DNA of 64,000 bases from Hordeum vulgare subsp. vulgare (taxonomy: Eukaryota > Streptophyta > Magnoliopsida > Poales > Poaceae). The notes beneath the pieces are model-generated. The model did no database searches. It was given only the letters and a program-made list of their open reading frames with translations, and was not told the DNA's origin. This document shows positions 10,266-22,429 of this stretch, piece after piece. Location of the stretch: the NCBI RefSeq assembly GCF_904849725.1, contig NC_058520.1, positions 319,249,186 to 319,313,185 of the forward strand, in the 5' to 3' direction. Each line of letters begins with the position of its first letter. The first letter of the stretch is position 1. The position numbers and the translations under genes were made by a program.

Positions 10266-10834
10266 AGTTTAGCGAATGCCAATTTTGGCTGAACGAAGTT
10301 GGATTCTTGGGTCATACCATGACAACAAGTGGATTGGCAGTTGATCCCTCCAAGATTACTACGGTAACCAACTGGGAATCGCCAATTGACGTGAAGGAAG
10401 TCAAGAGTTTCCTCGGACTCGCGGGATATTACCGCGAGTTCGTAGAAGGATTCTCCCGCATACCTTGACCCATTACTCATCTCTTGAAGAAAGGCAAGAA
10501 GTTCAAATTGACGTCGGAATGTGAAGCAAGCTTCCAAGAATTGAAGAAGAGACTAACCACCACCTCAGTATTGGCCACTCTAGATATCAGCAAGGAGTTC
10601 GTGATATATTGTGATGCCTCGAGGACCGGACTCGGTGGGGTTCTAATGCAGGATGACAGAGTCGTGGCGTATCTATCATGGCAACTGCGCCCGCATGAGG
10701 AGAACTATGCCACCCATGATCTCGAGTTAGCATCCATAGTGCATGCTCTGAAGACATGGCAACATTACCTTGTGGGGAAAAGATGTGAAATATACACTGA
10801 CCACAAAAGTCTGAAGAATATCTTCACCCAAAGG
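10262..10834 (+). pseudogene. H1 RT thumb/connection and RNase H
   Basis: The frame reads [20 protein letters not shown], then [20 protein letters not shown], a TGA stop (10466-10468), and [20 protein letters not shown]. RNase H follows, with its first catalytic Asp in [18 protein letters not shown], then LATHDLEL-type motif ([20 protein letters not shown]) and IYTDHKSLK. The downstream linker is joined in another frame because several codons are missing after NIFTQ. RNase H removes the RNA strand during reverse transcription. Confidence 0.9.
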
Positions 10835-11141
10835 GAAAAGATGGTTGGAGTTAATCAAAGACTATGACCTCAGCATTCATTATCACCCCGGTAAGGCCAA
10901 CATAGTGGCTGATGCCTTAAGCCGGAAGACCAGCACCTTGAACGTCATGCTCAAGGAAAGGCAACCCGCCTTATATGAAGAATTGGACAACTTTGGGTTG
11001 GATCTAGTGGAATCAGGATTACGAGATAACCTCGAAGTAAAACCAACGCTGGTGGACGACATCAAGGAGGCCCAGAAGGGTCATAAGAGCATTTAAGGCA
11101 TCAAGAAGAAGATTCAATAATGCAAGGCCCCAAGATTCTAG
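10835..11141 (+). pseudogene. H1 RNase H-integrase linker
   Basis: The frame from about 10840 reads [20 protein letters not shown] and [10 protein letters not shown], the typical end of RNase H in Gypsy elements. It continues to TAA at 11094, and two more stops (TAA and TAG at about 11117-11141) precede the integrase part. The linker before the integrase zinc-binding domain is otherwise collinear with the family. Confidence 0.8.
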
Positions 11142-12308
11142 GTGGATGAACAAGGAGTGGTGTGGTTTGGGAAACATTTATGCGTACCCAACAAGGCTGC
11201 ACTCAGGCACTTAATCCTACAGGAAGCACATGATACACCCTACTCTATTCACCCCGGTGGTACCAAGATGTATCAAGACCTCCGAGATAGATTCTGGTGG
11301 CAGGGCATGAAGAGGGAAATAGCGTCTTATGTTGCCAAGTGCGACGTGTGCCAACAATTCAAGGCTGAGCATCAGCGACCCGCAGGGGTGCTACAACCTC
11401 TCAAGGTGCGAGAATGGAAGTGGGACAAGATAAGGATGGACTTTGTTACCGGCTTACCAAGGTCTAGTAGAGGCCATGACTCTATATGGGTTATTGTCGA
11501 CCATTTGACCAAAGTGGCCCATTTCATTCGTGTAAACACCACTTATGATGGGAACAAGTTGGCTAGTCTCTATATTGAGCGTATTGTAAGCCTTCATGGA
11601 GTTCCCAAGGAGATTGTATGTGACTGAGGCACGCAGTTCACCTCAAGGTTTTGGAAAAATTTCCAAGAAGCCCTCGGAACCAAGCTCTCTTTCAGCACTG
11701 CTTTCCACCCACAAACGGGCGAACAAATGGAAAGAGTGAACCAGATACTCGAAGATATGCTCCACGCGTGCGTCTTGGCGCATGGAGCCAAATGGGAAGA
11801 CTGTCTGCCGTTCGCTGAGTTTTCATACAACAACTGCTACCAGTCCAATCTCCAGATGGCCCCATTCAAAGTGTTGTACGGACGAAAGTGCCGCACCCCG
11901 CTCAACTGGTCTGAAACCGGAGAATTATTGATTTTCAGGCCGGAAGTTTTGCACAAGGGAGACGAGAAGGTGCAACTGGTCCGAGAGAATCTAAAAGAAG
12001 CCAAGTCTCAACAGAAGAGCTATGCGGATTCTCGCCACAGGGATGTGGAGTTCATTACCGGAGACCTGGTGTACCTCCGTGTCACACCTACCAAGCGTTT
12101 CCATGTTAAAGGGAAACTCGCTCCAAGGTTCATTAGACCTTTTGAGATCACGACAAGGCATGGAGAAGTGGCTTATCAGTTGGAGCTACCTCGGGAACTT
12201 TCGGGTGTGCACAATGTATTCCACGTGTCACAACTTCGAAAGTGTCTTCAAGCGCCAAATCGTGTCGATATTTACAAGGGCATTTACCACCAGGCCATTG
12301 ACCTTTAG
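11142..12308 (+). pseudogene. H1 integrase
   Basis: The zinc-binding HHCC domain is visible as HLILQEAHDTPYSIHPG ... CDVCQQFK. The catalytic core follows: MDFVTGLPRSSRGHDSIWVI, VCD then a TGA stop (11625-11627) where the family has Arg, then GTQFTSRFW, and the Glu in HPQTGEQMERVNQILEDML. The three acidic D,D,E residues are all still present. The C-terminal part includes GDLVYLRVTPTKRFHVKGKL and GVHNVFHVSQLRKCL. A TAG ends the frame at 12308. Integrase inserts the DNA copy into chromosomes. Confidence 0.92.
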
Positions 12309-12483
12309 CGTGATATCACCTACCACGAGAAGCCAATCTGCATACTGGATGAAGCAGAGCGTTGCAGCAGAAGCCGCACCATCAAGTATTTAAAGGTTCA
12401 ATGGAGCAACTACACCGAAGCCTAAGCAACATGGGAGCATGAAGACTATCTCCGATCTGAGTTTCCAGACCTTTTTAGCACCT
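12309..12483 (+). pseudogene. H1 integrase C-terminal chromodomain
   Basis: The translation reads DITYHEKPICILDEAERCSR, then RTIKYLKVQWSNYTEA, a TAA stop, then ATWEHEDYLRSEFPDLF. This matches the chromodomain pattern (ILD...R.R.I...KVQW.......ATWE.E) at the C-terminus of chromovirus integrases, thought to guide insertion to particular chromatin. The pol frame ends at about 12483. Confidence 0.8.
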
Positions 12484-12528
12484 AGCTTAGGAATCTCGGG
12501 GACGAGATTATTTTACGGGGGATAGGTC
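12484..12528 (+). other. H1 3' untranslated region and polypurine tract
   Basis: The sequence ATCTCGGGGACGAGATT is followed by TTTTACGGGGGATAGG just before the LTR. Near-identical pieces precede the LTRs at 20877 and 46049, which ties these three 3' ends to one family. Confidence 0.75.
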
Positions 12529-13679
12529 TCTCACACCCTATTTTTACTACCACTTATCTATATTGTGAAAATCTGAGCTTGTTAAAAAATTTCCAAACTA
12601 ATGTTGTGAGTGCCATGATTGTCATTATATGCTTGTGTGGTTGATCATGTGATGATAAAAACCGCATTTCATAACATTGATTTCCAAAAACCTTTACTTA
12701 TTTCTGATCAAGGTAAAACCCTACCTTGAGTTGCACTACATGCCCTTGATAGCTAGCAGTGCTTCTACTCAAAGTTGGTGATCTGATTTTAACTTATCTT
12801 TATATTCCAAAACTACAAAGATAATTATTTTTGTAATTATTTTCCTAATTAAATTGCATGTCCATATCTGAGGCCAGAATTGGTATTACTACTCGGAAAA
12901 ATACTTTTTTGCCTTAGAAAAATCTGATTAAATTTGGGGATGATCAGAAGGACATATATTTTCCATACATAAGGTTTTAAACCCTATTTTATATTATAAT
13001 TATTTTAATAAAACCCTGAAAGCCATTTCTGTCTGTTTTGACATTTTGAAATATTTCCAAAGAAAATATTCTCAATAAAATCCTAGGAAATTCTAGTAGC
13101 CTCCCTAAGCCAAATTTGGTGTCCACATAAAGTTTCACCTTGATCCAAGGTGATTAAGGACCCCAAATAACCCTAAAACTCCTTCTGTCCAGATTGAAGT
13201 TAGAGCAACTCTACATAGCAAAGTTTATCCAATGATGCTGAAAGTTTCAGGAGTGCCTAATACCTCAAATGAGGGTTCCACACCAAAAATGGGATTTGTG
13301 GGACTTAGTTTGCCCACACTCTCTTTGGAAGGGACAGACCTGGTCATATTGAAGTGTTTTCAAGTTTACAAAGCTAAACTTGTCAAATGGAGCTCAAACT
13401 TGGTGAAACCCCATGAGTTAGCACCAAACCCAAACCTGTTAAGTTGCAGCACAAGCGGTGGGGTGCAACCCCCTCAAACCACTGTCGAGCACCTTCTGAC
13501 AGATAGAAAAAGCCACCTTAGCCACAGCTAAACCCAACCCCTTTGCTCCAAACTTATAGATTAGGTGGCCCGTATCTGTATCTAACCCCGGTCAACTGGC
13601 CCCTCACTGGTTCAAAGTGGAAAGGCCAAAAACTCCAATTTAGGCTTCAGTTCAAGGCTGACATCACTAGTATTTCTTG

Positions 13680-14760
13680 TCTCCCTTGACCAGCCAAAGC
13701 TCCCACGAGACCCAAACGGCTGGCCACACTCCCAGCTAGTACTAGGACATGCTAGACACGTCCAAAGTGCCTCAGAGCGCACCAGCATGCCGTGGCATGC
13801 GAAAACTGCGCTTTGGGCGTGCTACAGGAAGCCACCAAGGTGGGGGCGACGATCTCGGCCAGTTCCAGCCTCCCCCGAGGTGTCCAACCTCTTCCCCGAA
13901 AACCCCTCTGCATTGAGAAACCCTCAAGGCCCCTCCTCTCCCGCGCTAGAGCTCGTGCGACGCGTGCCCGCGCGCACCAGAACCGGCCAACGTTGCGCAG
14001 CCACTGATGCTCGACTTATCCCTCTCTCCCTCTGCAGCAGATGGTTCTGGCAGTCCAAAACCATGTCCTGAGACCGTGGTTTCGACCCTAGCCTCTTTCC
14101 GCACCCCTTGCACGCCATGGTGAGTCACCGGTGCTGCCAAATCGGCTCACCGTCGTGGTCCTATAAATAGCCCTCCCCCTCGCTCGTACACCCCTCAGAT
14201 AGCTTCACCACGATCACGAGTACCTCCCTAGCCACCCCGGCAAACCAGCAGAGCCCTGGTGCTCGAGATCGACCGAGGCCCCTCCGCCTCGGAGCTACAG
14301 TCGATCTCCGGCTACACGACGGCTCCTGCGCCCCTTGACCCACCAAACTGGTCCGCTCAACCCAGGAAGCTTTCCCGCAACTCGCCTGAGCATTTCCTTG
14401 TCTGTAGCCACCTCCTCGACCACCTCCCGAAACTCCTCCGCCACGGCCTCCTCGTCACCGGCGAACCCCTGCCTCTCCAACGTTGTTCCGACCACCAGCA
14501 GGTACGCGACATCAAGGCGAAGCCATTCCAGTCCTTGTTGGGGCTTGAGAGCGTTGGCAACCTCGCCGGCGTTCTCCTCCTCTCTGGCCAGAGGTAGGAG
14601 ACGACCCCGACAGGTGTGCCCACCTGTTGGTGGCCCAGCCTCCTCGCCCACGTTGTCCACAGCCAATTACCATAGGGCCCCTCACGTCAGGTTCAAACCT
14701 GACGGCACGCGCGCCTGGGCAGGCTGTCGGCTGGCCATCGGCTAGCCCAGTTCCAGGCCG
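13680..14760. other. GC-rich island in LTR 1
   Basis: This part is clearly richer in G and C than the AT-rich DNA on both sides. It gives long overlapping frames on both strands (for example 14335-14745 plus and 14295-14666 minus). The frames have no recognisable domain and are not conserved in the other LTR copies, so I treat them as chance frames. Confidence 0.6.
14162..14168 (+). promoter_or_regulatory. Candidate TATA box of the H-family LTR
   Basis: TATAAAT in the context GTCCTATAAATAGCCC, inside the GC-rich island. Position and context (C/T-rich leader downstream) fit the core promoter of a plant retrotransposon LTR. Confidence 0.55.
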
Positions 14761-16026
14761 AGCCAGGCGAGGAGTTTAGCTTGATTTTTTTATTTTTAAA
14801 ACCTGGTTTCTAATATTTTTATAAAGACATTTAACCAGTGTAAAAATATAATTTTTCCACCGTTATTCTTCTAAAAATATATAGTATTTAATAATATGAA
14901 TGGATGAATTTTTCTACAACTATTCTATTTTATAATAATAAAAAGGGCTAAATTGGAATAGTTTTGCTTCTGTTTGGTTAATTTAAAAAATGTTCCTTCA
15001 AGGGAAATTCAGGAAAATATTTTATAATAATAAATAACATTTTAAAAATGACTTTGTGATCTGTTCCTGTGTGAGCTATGTGTTATTTATTGTTTTATCG
15101 ATGATAGAAAATCCGTGTGACGAGGGAATCGGAGCGGAAGACCTCGAAGACCCCGGATACCTAGCTGACCAAGGCAAGGAGCCCTTTGACCATGACTGAG
15201 CATTTTTTACTTGGCATGTCAAAATAGCAAGTATTTCCGTTGCATATGATCATAAGTGCCGGTAATCATTTGATTTGATTTTACCGATGGCTCCCCAGAG
15301 CACATGCATTGAGCTTGATCCTACCCCTTGAGGGTGATCATAATATCCTGTTGACAAGTAAAGTTGAAAGTAGTATTATCATGAGCATGTTGATTACATA
15401 AATCAAGATTTTTTGAAAACCCCGTCGGGTGCCACTAATGCCCGAGGGTGATGATGAGTTAGGTGGTGACTTTTGGTGAAGTGATGCACCCAGTATTTGT
15501 GTGAGTATGGTTTTCAAAATGGGACAAGATTTATGATGTGTCGACCGTCCCAACCTAACGAGTACGACCACGTTACCCCTTATGAGACGAGGCTATGTTA
15601 ATTACTCTGGTCGGTGCTAGCAAAGAGCCACATTACTAGTGGCGGGAGTGATGTGTGGTCACTCTCGTCATGGGGTTGTGCCAGGTAGGGTGACTATGCC
15701 ATTTTTATGAGTTCCAGTGACACCGTTGGTCCCCACATGGTTGATACTATCCAAAGTCGGTGCTCGTAAGACGTAAAACATGTGGCCTGGGTACCAATCA
15801 AGTGGACCTCTTTGTCTAGTATCGTCAGGGGATAGACATTGATCGGGTACTTACCTCAGGTATGTTATATACCGCGAGTCGTGGATGACATGGAAGTTTC
15901 CCGGATCTCGTGGGTCCAGTGTACTACCTCTTTGGAGTGTAAAACTATTCAAATAGCCGTGTTCACGGTCAAGTACAGTTGGCTAATCTTGCTTAAACTA
16001 CGTCTAGTTATTTCCGCATAAACCAA

Positions 16027-16043
16027 GTGTGTGTGTGTGTGTG
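16027..16043. repeat. GT microsatellite
   Basis: Eight and a half GT units within LTR 1. The corresponding place in LTR 2 (about 25068-25077) has only a few GT units. Confidence 0.9.
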
Positions 16044-16352
16044 CGGTGATTAAAAAGGTGTTGTTATGGAAAGTAATGATATGACCAAGTTCGGTGACTT
16101 GGCATATAGGGTGAGCTTGGATGGTTCAGCCCTCAACAGATATATTGATATCTATAACCTGTTCTTCAAAAGTAATTCTTTAACTTGATGCATATTCATG
16201 ATCATTCCACCCCAATTAATTCCACCAAAGATGCATGATATTGTTATCCTTCACTTTCATTGTTCATATCATGGGTTGTTTGTGAGTACATTCAAAGTAC
16301 TCATTGGCTTGGCACTGGTTATGTTATTGACCAGACATGGAAGGACCGGAGT

Positions 16353-16952
16353 TTGGAGATGAGTATGTCTTCGGAGACGCCCCTGCAAACTAGGACGCTT
16401 CCGAGTCAGAATGCCTATCGGTGTAGGCTTGATGGCATGGGCACCCGCTTAGCCCCTATGATTTTACGCAACTAGTTGTATCCGAGTGATTTGGCCTTAG
16501 GCCCTACCTTGTGAACTTGACCATTTGGTCATGTGATGATATAATCGGTACTTGGATGTAAGACTCTTTTATTCGGTATCTGTGTTCGGTGAGCATTGAT
16601 CTCTGGGATCACTGAGCACGGCGATCTCGACCCATATGTCGGGGTCCCCACAAATACTTTGGTGACTTTCCTGCGAGCTAGGACCCTTCACAATAAGAAT
16701 GCTTGTCGGTTAAGGCTGATGGCATGGGTTCACGCTTTCAACCAAGATTTCCGTTATTAGTTGAGTGTGGTGTGTTGGCCTTATAGGCCCTACCTATGTA
16801 AGACTTGACCTCAATGGTCCTTATTTGTATGAGAAGGTAAGTTTGGATGTAGGACTCTTGTTATTCAGTTTCAATGTTTTCGATGAGCATTGATCTCTGG
16901 GATCACTCAGCATGTACATTCGGTGATCTTGACCGAGATGTCGGGGTCCCCA
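16353..16952 (+). repeat. Tandem duplication of the LTR 1 terminus (2 x about 300 bp)
   Basis: Copies 16353-16652 and 16653-16952 share the order CTAGGAC..., GATGGCATGGG, GGCCCTACCT, TTGACC...TGGTC, GAGCATTGATCTCTGGGATC and GTCGGGGTCCCCA. Both end at an LTR-type terminus. The solo LTR at 30118-34795 has a single copy, so the duplication is derived. Confidence 0.8.
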
Positions 16953-16958
16953 TAGAGC

Positions 16959-16971
16959 TGGTATCAGAGCC
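16959..16971 (+). other. Primer binding site of H2 (tRNA-Met type)
   Basis: TGGTATCAGAGCC lies 6 bases after the LTR end. It is complementary to the 3' end of plant initiator tRNA-Met, the primer used by many plant LTR retrotransposons. Confidence 0.85.
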
Positions 16972-19900
16972 ATCCTAACTGTAGGAAGACCTTAGTTAGC
17001 ACGGATGTTAGTTAGGAAAAAACTATTTTTCAGACCATTCAAAAGCACTTGCGAAACTTCTATATTTCTCACCTCTCCAAAATCTTCAAAGGAAGAGAAG
17101 CTTTTCTGCCTTAGCACTTCCACCCTTGTTCCTTCGACTCTCCCCATCTGTTTTTTAATACTTGCAAACGGTCACTAGCACGCTTACGCTCCTGACCACT
17201 GGATTACTTAAATTCCTCATGGGTAACTTGGAAGGGAGCAATCATTCCAAGCGATCACCCACATACTTGGGAGACGAGGTTCGCAATGCAGCGACAATAC
17301 GACACCAACAGAAGCTACCTTCTCGAGGAATGAGGACGTGGAGATGGTGAGACCCTCGACCCTATTCCAAAGTAACACGACCTTGGCCTAAGATGACTAG
17401 GACATAAGATATGCAAGATCATGATATGCATCACTAATAGAGTGACCCTATCATCATCGACGTTGTGCCGACCACCACCGGTGGATGAGAATCTCACCAT
17501 TTGGTCAACCTCACCTTAGTGAGAAGGGAAACGATTCTCATCATCCCCCGCTCTTGGTGTCGATATTGTCATGAACATAACTGACGGGCCAGAACTCTAT
17601 CAAGCATTGTCGATGTCATTGCATAAAGGTTTTCCACTTGGAACTCTCGGGGCCTTGGAAGACAAGAAGACACTAACAGGATGACGAGACCAACAAAATA
17701 CCATGTCGACAACAACCATGAGGAACCCCCTTCGCCGACGGATCACTAGATGAGAAGTCTTCAAGCACTCATTCCAGCTTAACCCGAGTCGTTTCGACGA
17801 ACAACAACAAGGTACATAGCACCACCATAAGAAGACCTAGAAGACTAAGTGGATTCCTCTCCAAAGCACGAAGCAAGCACGACTATTGAGTCCGAGGACT
17901 CTTAGGGTAGGATGAGTCGTGAACCCCCGTATGCGAAGTCAAGTCCATGAAATGATTCGAATGGGTCCATATTGTGTGTTTCTTGTTTTATTTGTTTATG
18001 CATGGATATACGTCACACTTTTGCCCTAGGCAACGAGTATGCAACTATATCACCTGCCTCATCTTGCTGTTGTGTTGGCCTTCCAACACTTGTTTGATTG
18101 CACTTGCATAAACCACCCCTTAGGCACTCCCCTCTATGCTACTTTTCTCTCTTCCACCCTTCTCAACAACTAGGGTCTAGCAAGACAAGATATACCAAGG
18201 ATCCACTTCAACAAACAACTAATACTGAAGACGCCGACTATAACCTTCTCAACCAGGCACAACCCGTAGAAGTTATGCTTTCCCTCAAGATGGGAAATCC
18301 CTCCCTAAGCAACCTAAACCTCACAAGATTCCCCAGCTCAAATCTCTGGTCACGTTTCTAATACACAGAATTGTCGGAGCACTTGTTGAGCTCCAATAAC
18401 CCCTGCTTAGCATTGGATCCATTATGGAACAAGTGATCCAAGTAAACAAGTATCCTTCATTCTTAAGCTAGCACCGGAACCCTGATGCTATAGGAAGGAT
18501 CATTTTGGAATATATGATTTGTAGCAATGGTTTGTTGTGATGATAATAGGTGTGCTGAGGATATAGATAGACTATCTTGGTGGATCGTAAAACCGTTATG
18601 ATGGTAGGAGAACTTGGTGGAACAAGTTGGTAAGGTAGCAAAACCTACATATTGCTGGAGTAAGTTTGGATTCACTAGAACAATTATGAGCACCAGCTAA
18701 AAATTCTTGGTGGCACAATAAAATGACATTTTCATGTAGTATCCATGGTATGATGATGTTACCGTAATGACTTGGGGTGATAAGTAGGAATTGTGAATAA
18801 AATTTAAATAGGTAATCCTACTAGAGTATCGGCGATGGATGAGGCCACATGGTTCGGGGTAAACTGGATTTAGTCCGATGATCTTGATCATGATACCATG
18901 TTTCTATGTGGGTAACAAGTAGGAGTAATTGGAATTGTCAAATTTATTTGTAAATCTATATAAGCCTTAGCCTTGGATATTAGTTGCCCATGATATTGGA
19001 AGAGGGTGGGTATACTATGGGATAGTCCTTGCAATGATATGTGGATTATGAGGACTCTAGGTGATTACGGAAAACCCCATCGATATTGGATTGGTAGGTG
19101 TGATGGCTCTAGTGATGGTCGATGGAATTGATGAACCACTTGATTAGATTCGTAGGAAGGAAAAAAGGCCTTGGATTGGTATACTACATGCTTCCTTAAA
19201 CATTGGAATGCAGTACCGTGTCCATTGGATGATCTAGTTGATTTGTTGTGTCTTGATTCAAGCTTAGCACCTTGTATCCAATCCTGGGGATTCTTACATA
19301 GGAATACATGTGTAACTTAGCTATAGTATACTTATGATGTTTTGTATTAGGTCCTTCCCTCCGACCCTAGAGTTGACTAGAGTCAGTGGTGTGGAGTTGA
19401 CTTATGTGCGTTGGTACTTTCAATAATATAGGGTGATTTTTGCCCAGAGATAGAGGCTAGAATATTGGCATCTAAGGTGTGTGCTTAGTGATAGGATAAT
19501 AGACGTTCACTCACATCCTAAGTTCCTTGAAACCCCAAAGTTTCACCAAGCCATAAAATGGTCGGACTATGACCATAGGAGACGACTCTAAGTCGTTAGA
19601 CTATGGAAAATTCTTCGCTCTGACCATCACCAATCATGTCTATGAGGAACATGGAGATGAAGGTGTAGATTATGCTAGACCACAAACCCCTCGGAAAGTG
19701 ACCGTCCATAGAAAACCCCCGCTCCTCTCACATATCTCATGAGCAGTGTGCTTATGTGATGCTTGGGGAAGTATGTTGTTATCCTTAAAGATGACATACT
19801 TATTCACCCAATAAGAGGAGGAACACCTTAGTCCTATTTGGAAAAGCCCCGGGAACACCAATCGCCATGCCCCTCATGAGTAAGGCATACCTTGAGAAAA

Positions 19901-20740
19901 TAGACTCCTCGAAGCAATCTCCAACCATCGGAAGTCAATCCTACCCAAGACGAGGCAAAGAACCACCATGGTTTGGTAACCACGATGAAGAAGAAGAAGC
20001 AATAGGAGTCGACCGCCGCCCGACTGCCGGCTACATCAACTATGCCAAGAAGCATCGACGTTCAACACGATGAAGCCTTTGGACACCAAGCGAAACTAAT
20101 GAGCCCTTCCTCGTACAAATCATGGACTTGAGTCCCAACTAGACCACTGTGAAGCCCCTATCGACGGGAAGTTCACCCCGCTTGCCAAGCCGCATACCGT
20201 AGGGATTGGATGACTGGTCTGTACTTATGGGTAGCCAACTCATCTAGGACTCCTCAAAGACTCCCCTAGGTGATAGGACCCGTTCTAACGCCATGTCCTT
20301 AATCTTATTCTTATAGACGAGACCCAACCCAGGCCTTTTCTCGAGAAGCTACGAACAGGCTAGAAGACCAAACATCTGAAGACACACTGGAAGCATGCGT
20401 CCATGACGACAACGACAAATGGCTCGAGAAGAATGAAGCAAATACACGGGCAACTTACTCAAGCAGAATATCTCGATGAAAATCCTACAACGAACCCTTC
20501 TATTCAAACCCGAGACATCTAGGTGTCACTAACCAATGTGCGCAGGCACAGGACCACCACCCAGACATAATACCTTACTACATATTCTGACCTTGGAGTA
20601 CACATGCAAGCCAGACCATTGCGAGAACTTACTTCACCAAGCCCTTGACCCTTAGTCAAGACTAGATTATTGCTATTACCCCGTTCATGATTAGGAGAAA
20701 GATGAGCGGAGCATTCGAAGCTGTATCATAAAGCACTTCA

Positions 20741-20803
20741 AGACCCAGAGGAGCAACCACATCGAAGAAGAAGCAACACGGGAACGTGAAGATTACCTCC
20801 GAC
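20741..20803 (+). pseudogene. Chromodomain remnant in H2
   Basis: The reading HIEEEATREREDYLRPK corresponds to the TEAEATWEREDYLRSEF-type end of the H1 chromodomain. The key Trp is changed to Arg. Upstream sequence is not readable as pol. Confidence 0.6.
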
Positions 20804-22429
20804 CCAAAGTTTTGTATCTCTCCAACGCCTAGCCTAGGAATCTCGGGGACAAGATTTTTCTTCAGGGGGTAAGGCCTATCACACCCCGTGTTTTAGCTCT
20901 CATAGCTAAACTAACATAGCTAAAAAATTAGGATCGATTAATTTTTTTGTGAATTCTTATGATGCTTGATGTGATTGTTGCTTGCTGCTTGTTTGCTCAT
21001 GTTTTAAATCACAAGGTTCCTACTATTCTCTAGACTCACCTCCTTGACCCAAACCTTTGTCCAATGACCATACCATGTGTATAGGACCAAAAACTATTTT
21101 TACCCAAATATTATTTTGACAAAACAGTATTTATTTACTTTAAGCTTTCAAAAAAAACCTTAGTTGTGATTTGTACTACAAGTCTTCAAATTAGGGAAGT
21201 TGTTTTGCCAAATATTTTATTTGGATCCCATTATCAGAAAATTTCCCAAAACCACAATATTATTATTTTAAAAGCCATTTTTTACTATTTTAATTGAATA
21301 CATCCTTTTGAGGCGAGAAATGGTCTTTATTGAAGAAAGGTTATTTTCATGCTTTCAAAATATTTGAGAAAATTTAGGGAAACTCAGTGGACATAAATAT
21401 TCCATATATATGAGTTTCAACACATGGTCATGCTAAAAATATTGGGCAAAACCCTTTAAACCCTTTCTGCCTATTTCAAGCTTTTGTAATTTTTCCTTTG
21501 GAAATATTCTCAATAAACCCTAGTAAAATTCTAGAAATTCGCACATGAAATATGTGATGATCTTTCCAAGTTTCATCTCAATCCAAATTGATTTGATTCA
21601 GCTAAATATTCCAAAACCCAAGATGCGCAGATGAAAATTTGAGCAACTCTACATTGCCAAGTGTCTCCAATTGATCCCAAACTTTTTGGGAATGCTATAA
21701 TACTCAAATAATGTCACCACACCAAGTGGTGCATTTGGGGGAATTAAATTGCATGGGTTTATCTTCAGAAAGTCATTTTTGCCTATTTATAGGGTTTTTC
21801 AAGTCCACATTGGAAACATTCTCCAACAAATCCTAAATTTGGTATCTTGTCTTATATTCACCTATCGTGTGATCGTGTTAAGTTTCATAATAATTGGAAT
21901 TCATTTGCCAGCCCTAACAACCATGAAATACCTGTCGCTCACTTACCAAACTTGCTTCTTTGGCCCCTTCTACTAATCTCCTTGAGAACAATTTTTTACC
22001 ACAACTTATCCTATTTCTCTATCACCTGCAGTAAGTTGCCTATGGCCCCTGGTCCATTATTGGAGGGTGACTCCATCCCTCTACCTCTCATGTTTATCAT
22101 GGCAACACCTATTTTACCCCTCTCCCAATAATTCTGTCTAAGCCAATTCTCCCACATCCTTCTAGAGCACCTCTAGTATTCTAGTGCACAATTTCAAGCA
22201 AAGATATGGCATGCTCATGTGGAAAATATGAGCAGCCCTTCAGAAACTTGATTTTGACAGAAATGTCGCCTTGAATAGAAACGGCTAGCTACACTCCTCT
22301 CCTTGATCTAAAACTTGGAAGTCTTGTAGACCCTCGACGCCTATGACTACTAGACAAGGTTTCATTTCAAATTTCTCCGAGTAAAAACACTTTGTGCTAG
22401 CCTAAACTTTGTTGTACCAAACTTAATCA

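Larger units (their letters stand above)
2864..16952 (+). mobile_element. Element H1: Gypsy chromovirus, interrupted and inactivated
   Basis: The visible part of H1 is a pol gene (2864-3128 and 9975-12483), a short 3' untranslated stretch with a polypurine tract, and a 4.4-kb LTR (12529-16952). Its gag and 5' LTR are left of the window. Element A lies upstream within it and element B (3129-9969) sits inside its reverse transcriptase. Domain order RT, RNase H, integrase, chromodomain is that of Gypsy chromoviruses, and the RT motifs resemble the Tekay/Del lineage. Several in-frame stops, frameshifts and a deletion inside RT make it a dead copy. Its LTR also serves as the left LTR of the noncoding element H2. 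Confidence 0.85.
12529..16952 (+). repeat. H-family LTR 1, shared by H1 and H2
   Basis: The LTR starts TCTCACACCC (ancestral TGTCACACCC, one base changed) and ends GGGGTCCCCA at 16952, 4424 bp. It follows the H1 polypurine tract, so it is the 3' LTR of H1. It is followed 6 bp later by a TGGTATCAGAGCC primer site, so it is also the 5' LTR of H2. It contains an AT-rich U3-like part, a GC-rich island (13680-14760) with a TATA box, a GT microsatellite and a terminal 300-bp tandem duplication. Confidence 0.85.
16953..20876 (+). other. H2 internal region, no intact gene
   Basis: After the PBS, 3.9 kb shows no frame above about 90 codons and no readable gag, RT or integrase. Near the 3' end a decayed chromodomain remnant is recognisable (20741-20803). 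The last 60 bp match the H1 3' end (ATCTCGGGGAC, TTCAGGGGG). The interior was therefore derived from a pol-bearing relative and has decayed or been rearranged. Confidence 0.7.

Noticed and set aside
14295..14745. Overlapping 123- and 136-codon frames on opposite strands
   Set aside because: Both fall in the GC-rich island of LTR 1 and are not conserved in other copies of the LTR.
16959..16971. tRNA-like sequence
   Set aside because: TGGTATCAGAGCC is a primer binding site complementary to a tRNA end, with no cloverleaf around it; the same holds for 56063-56074 and 63711-63722.
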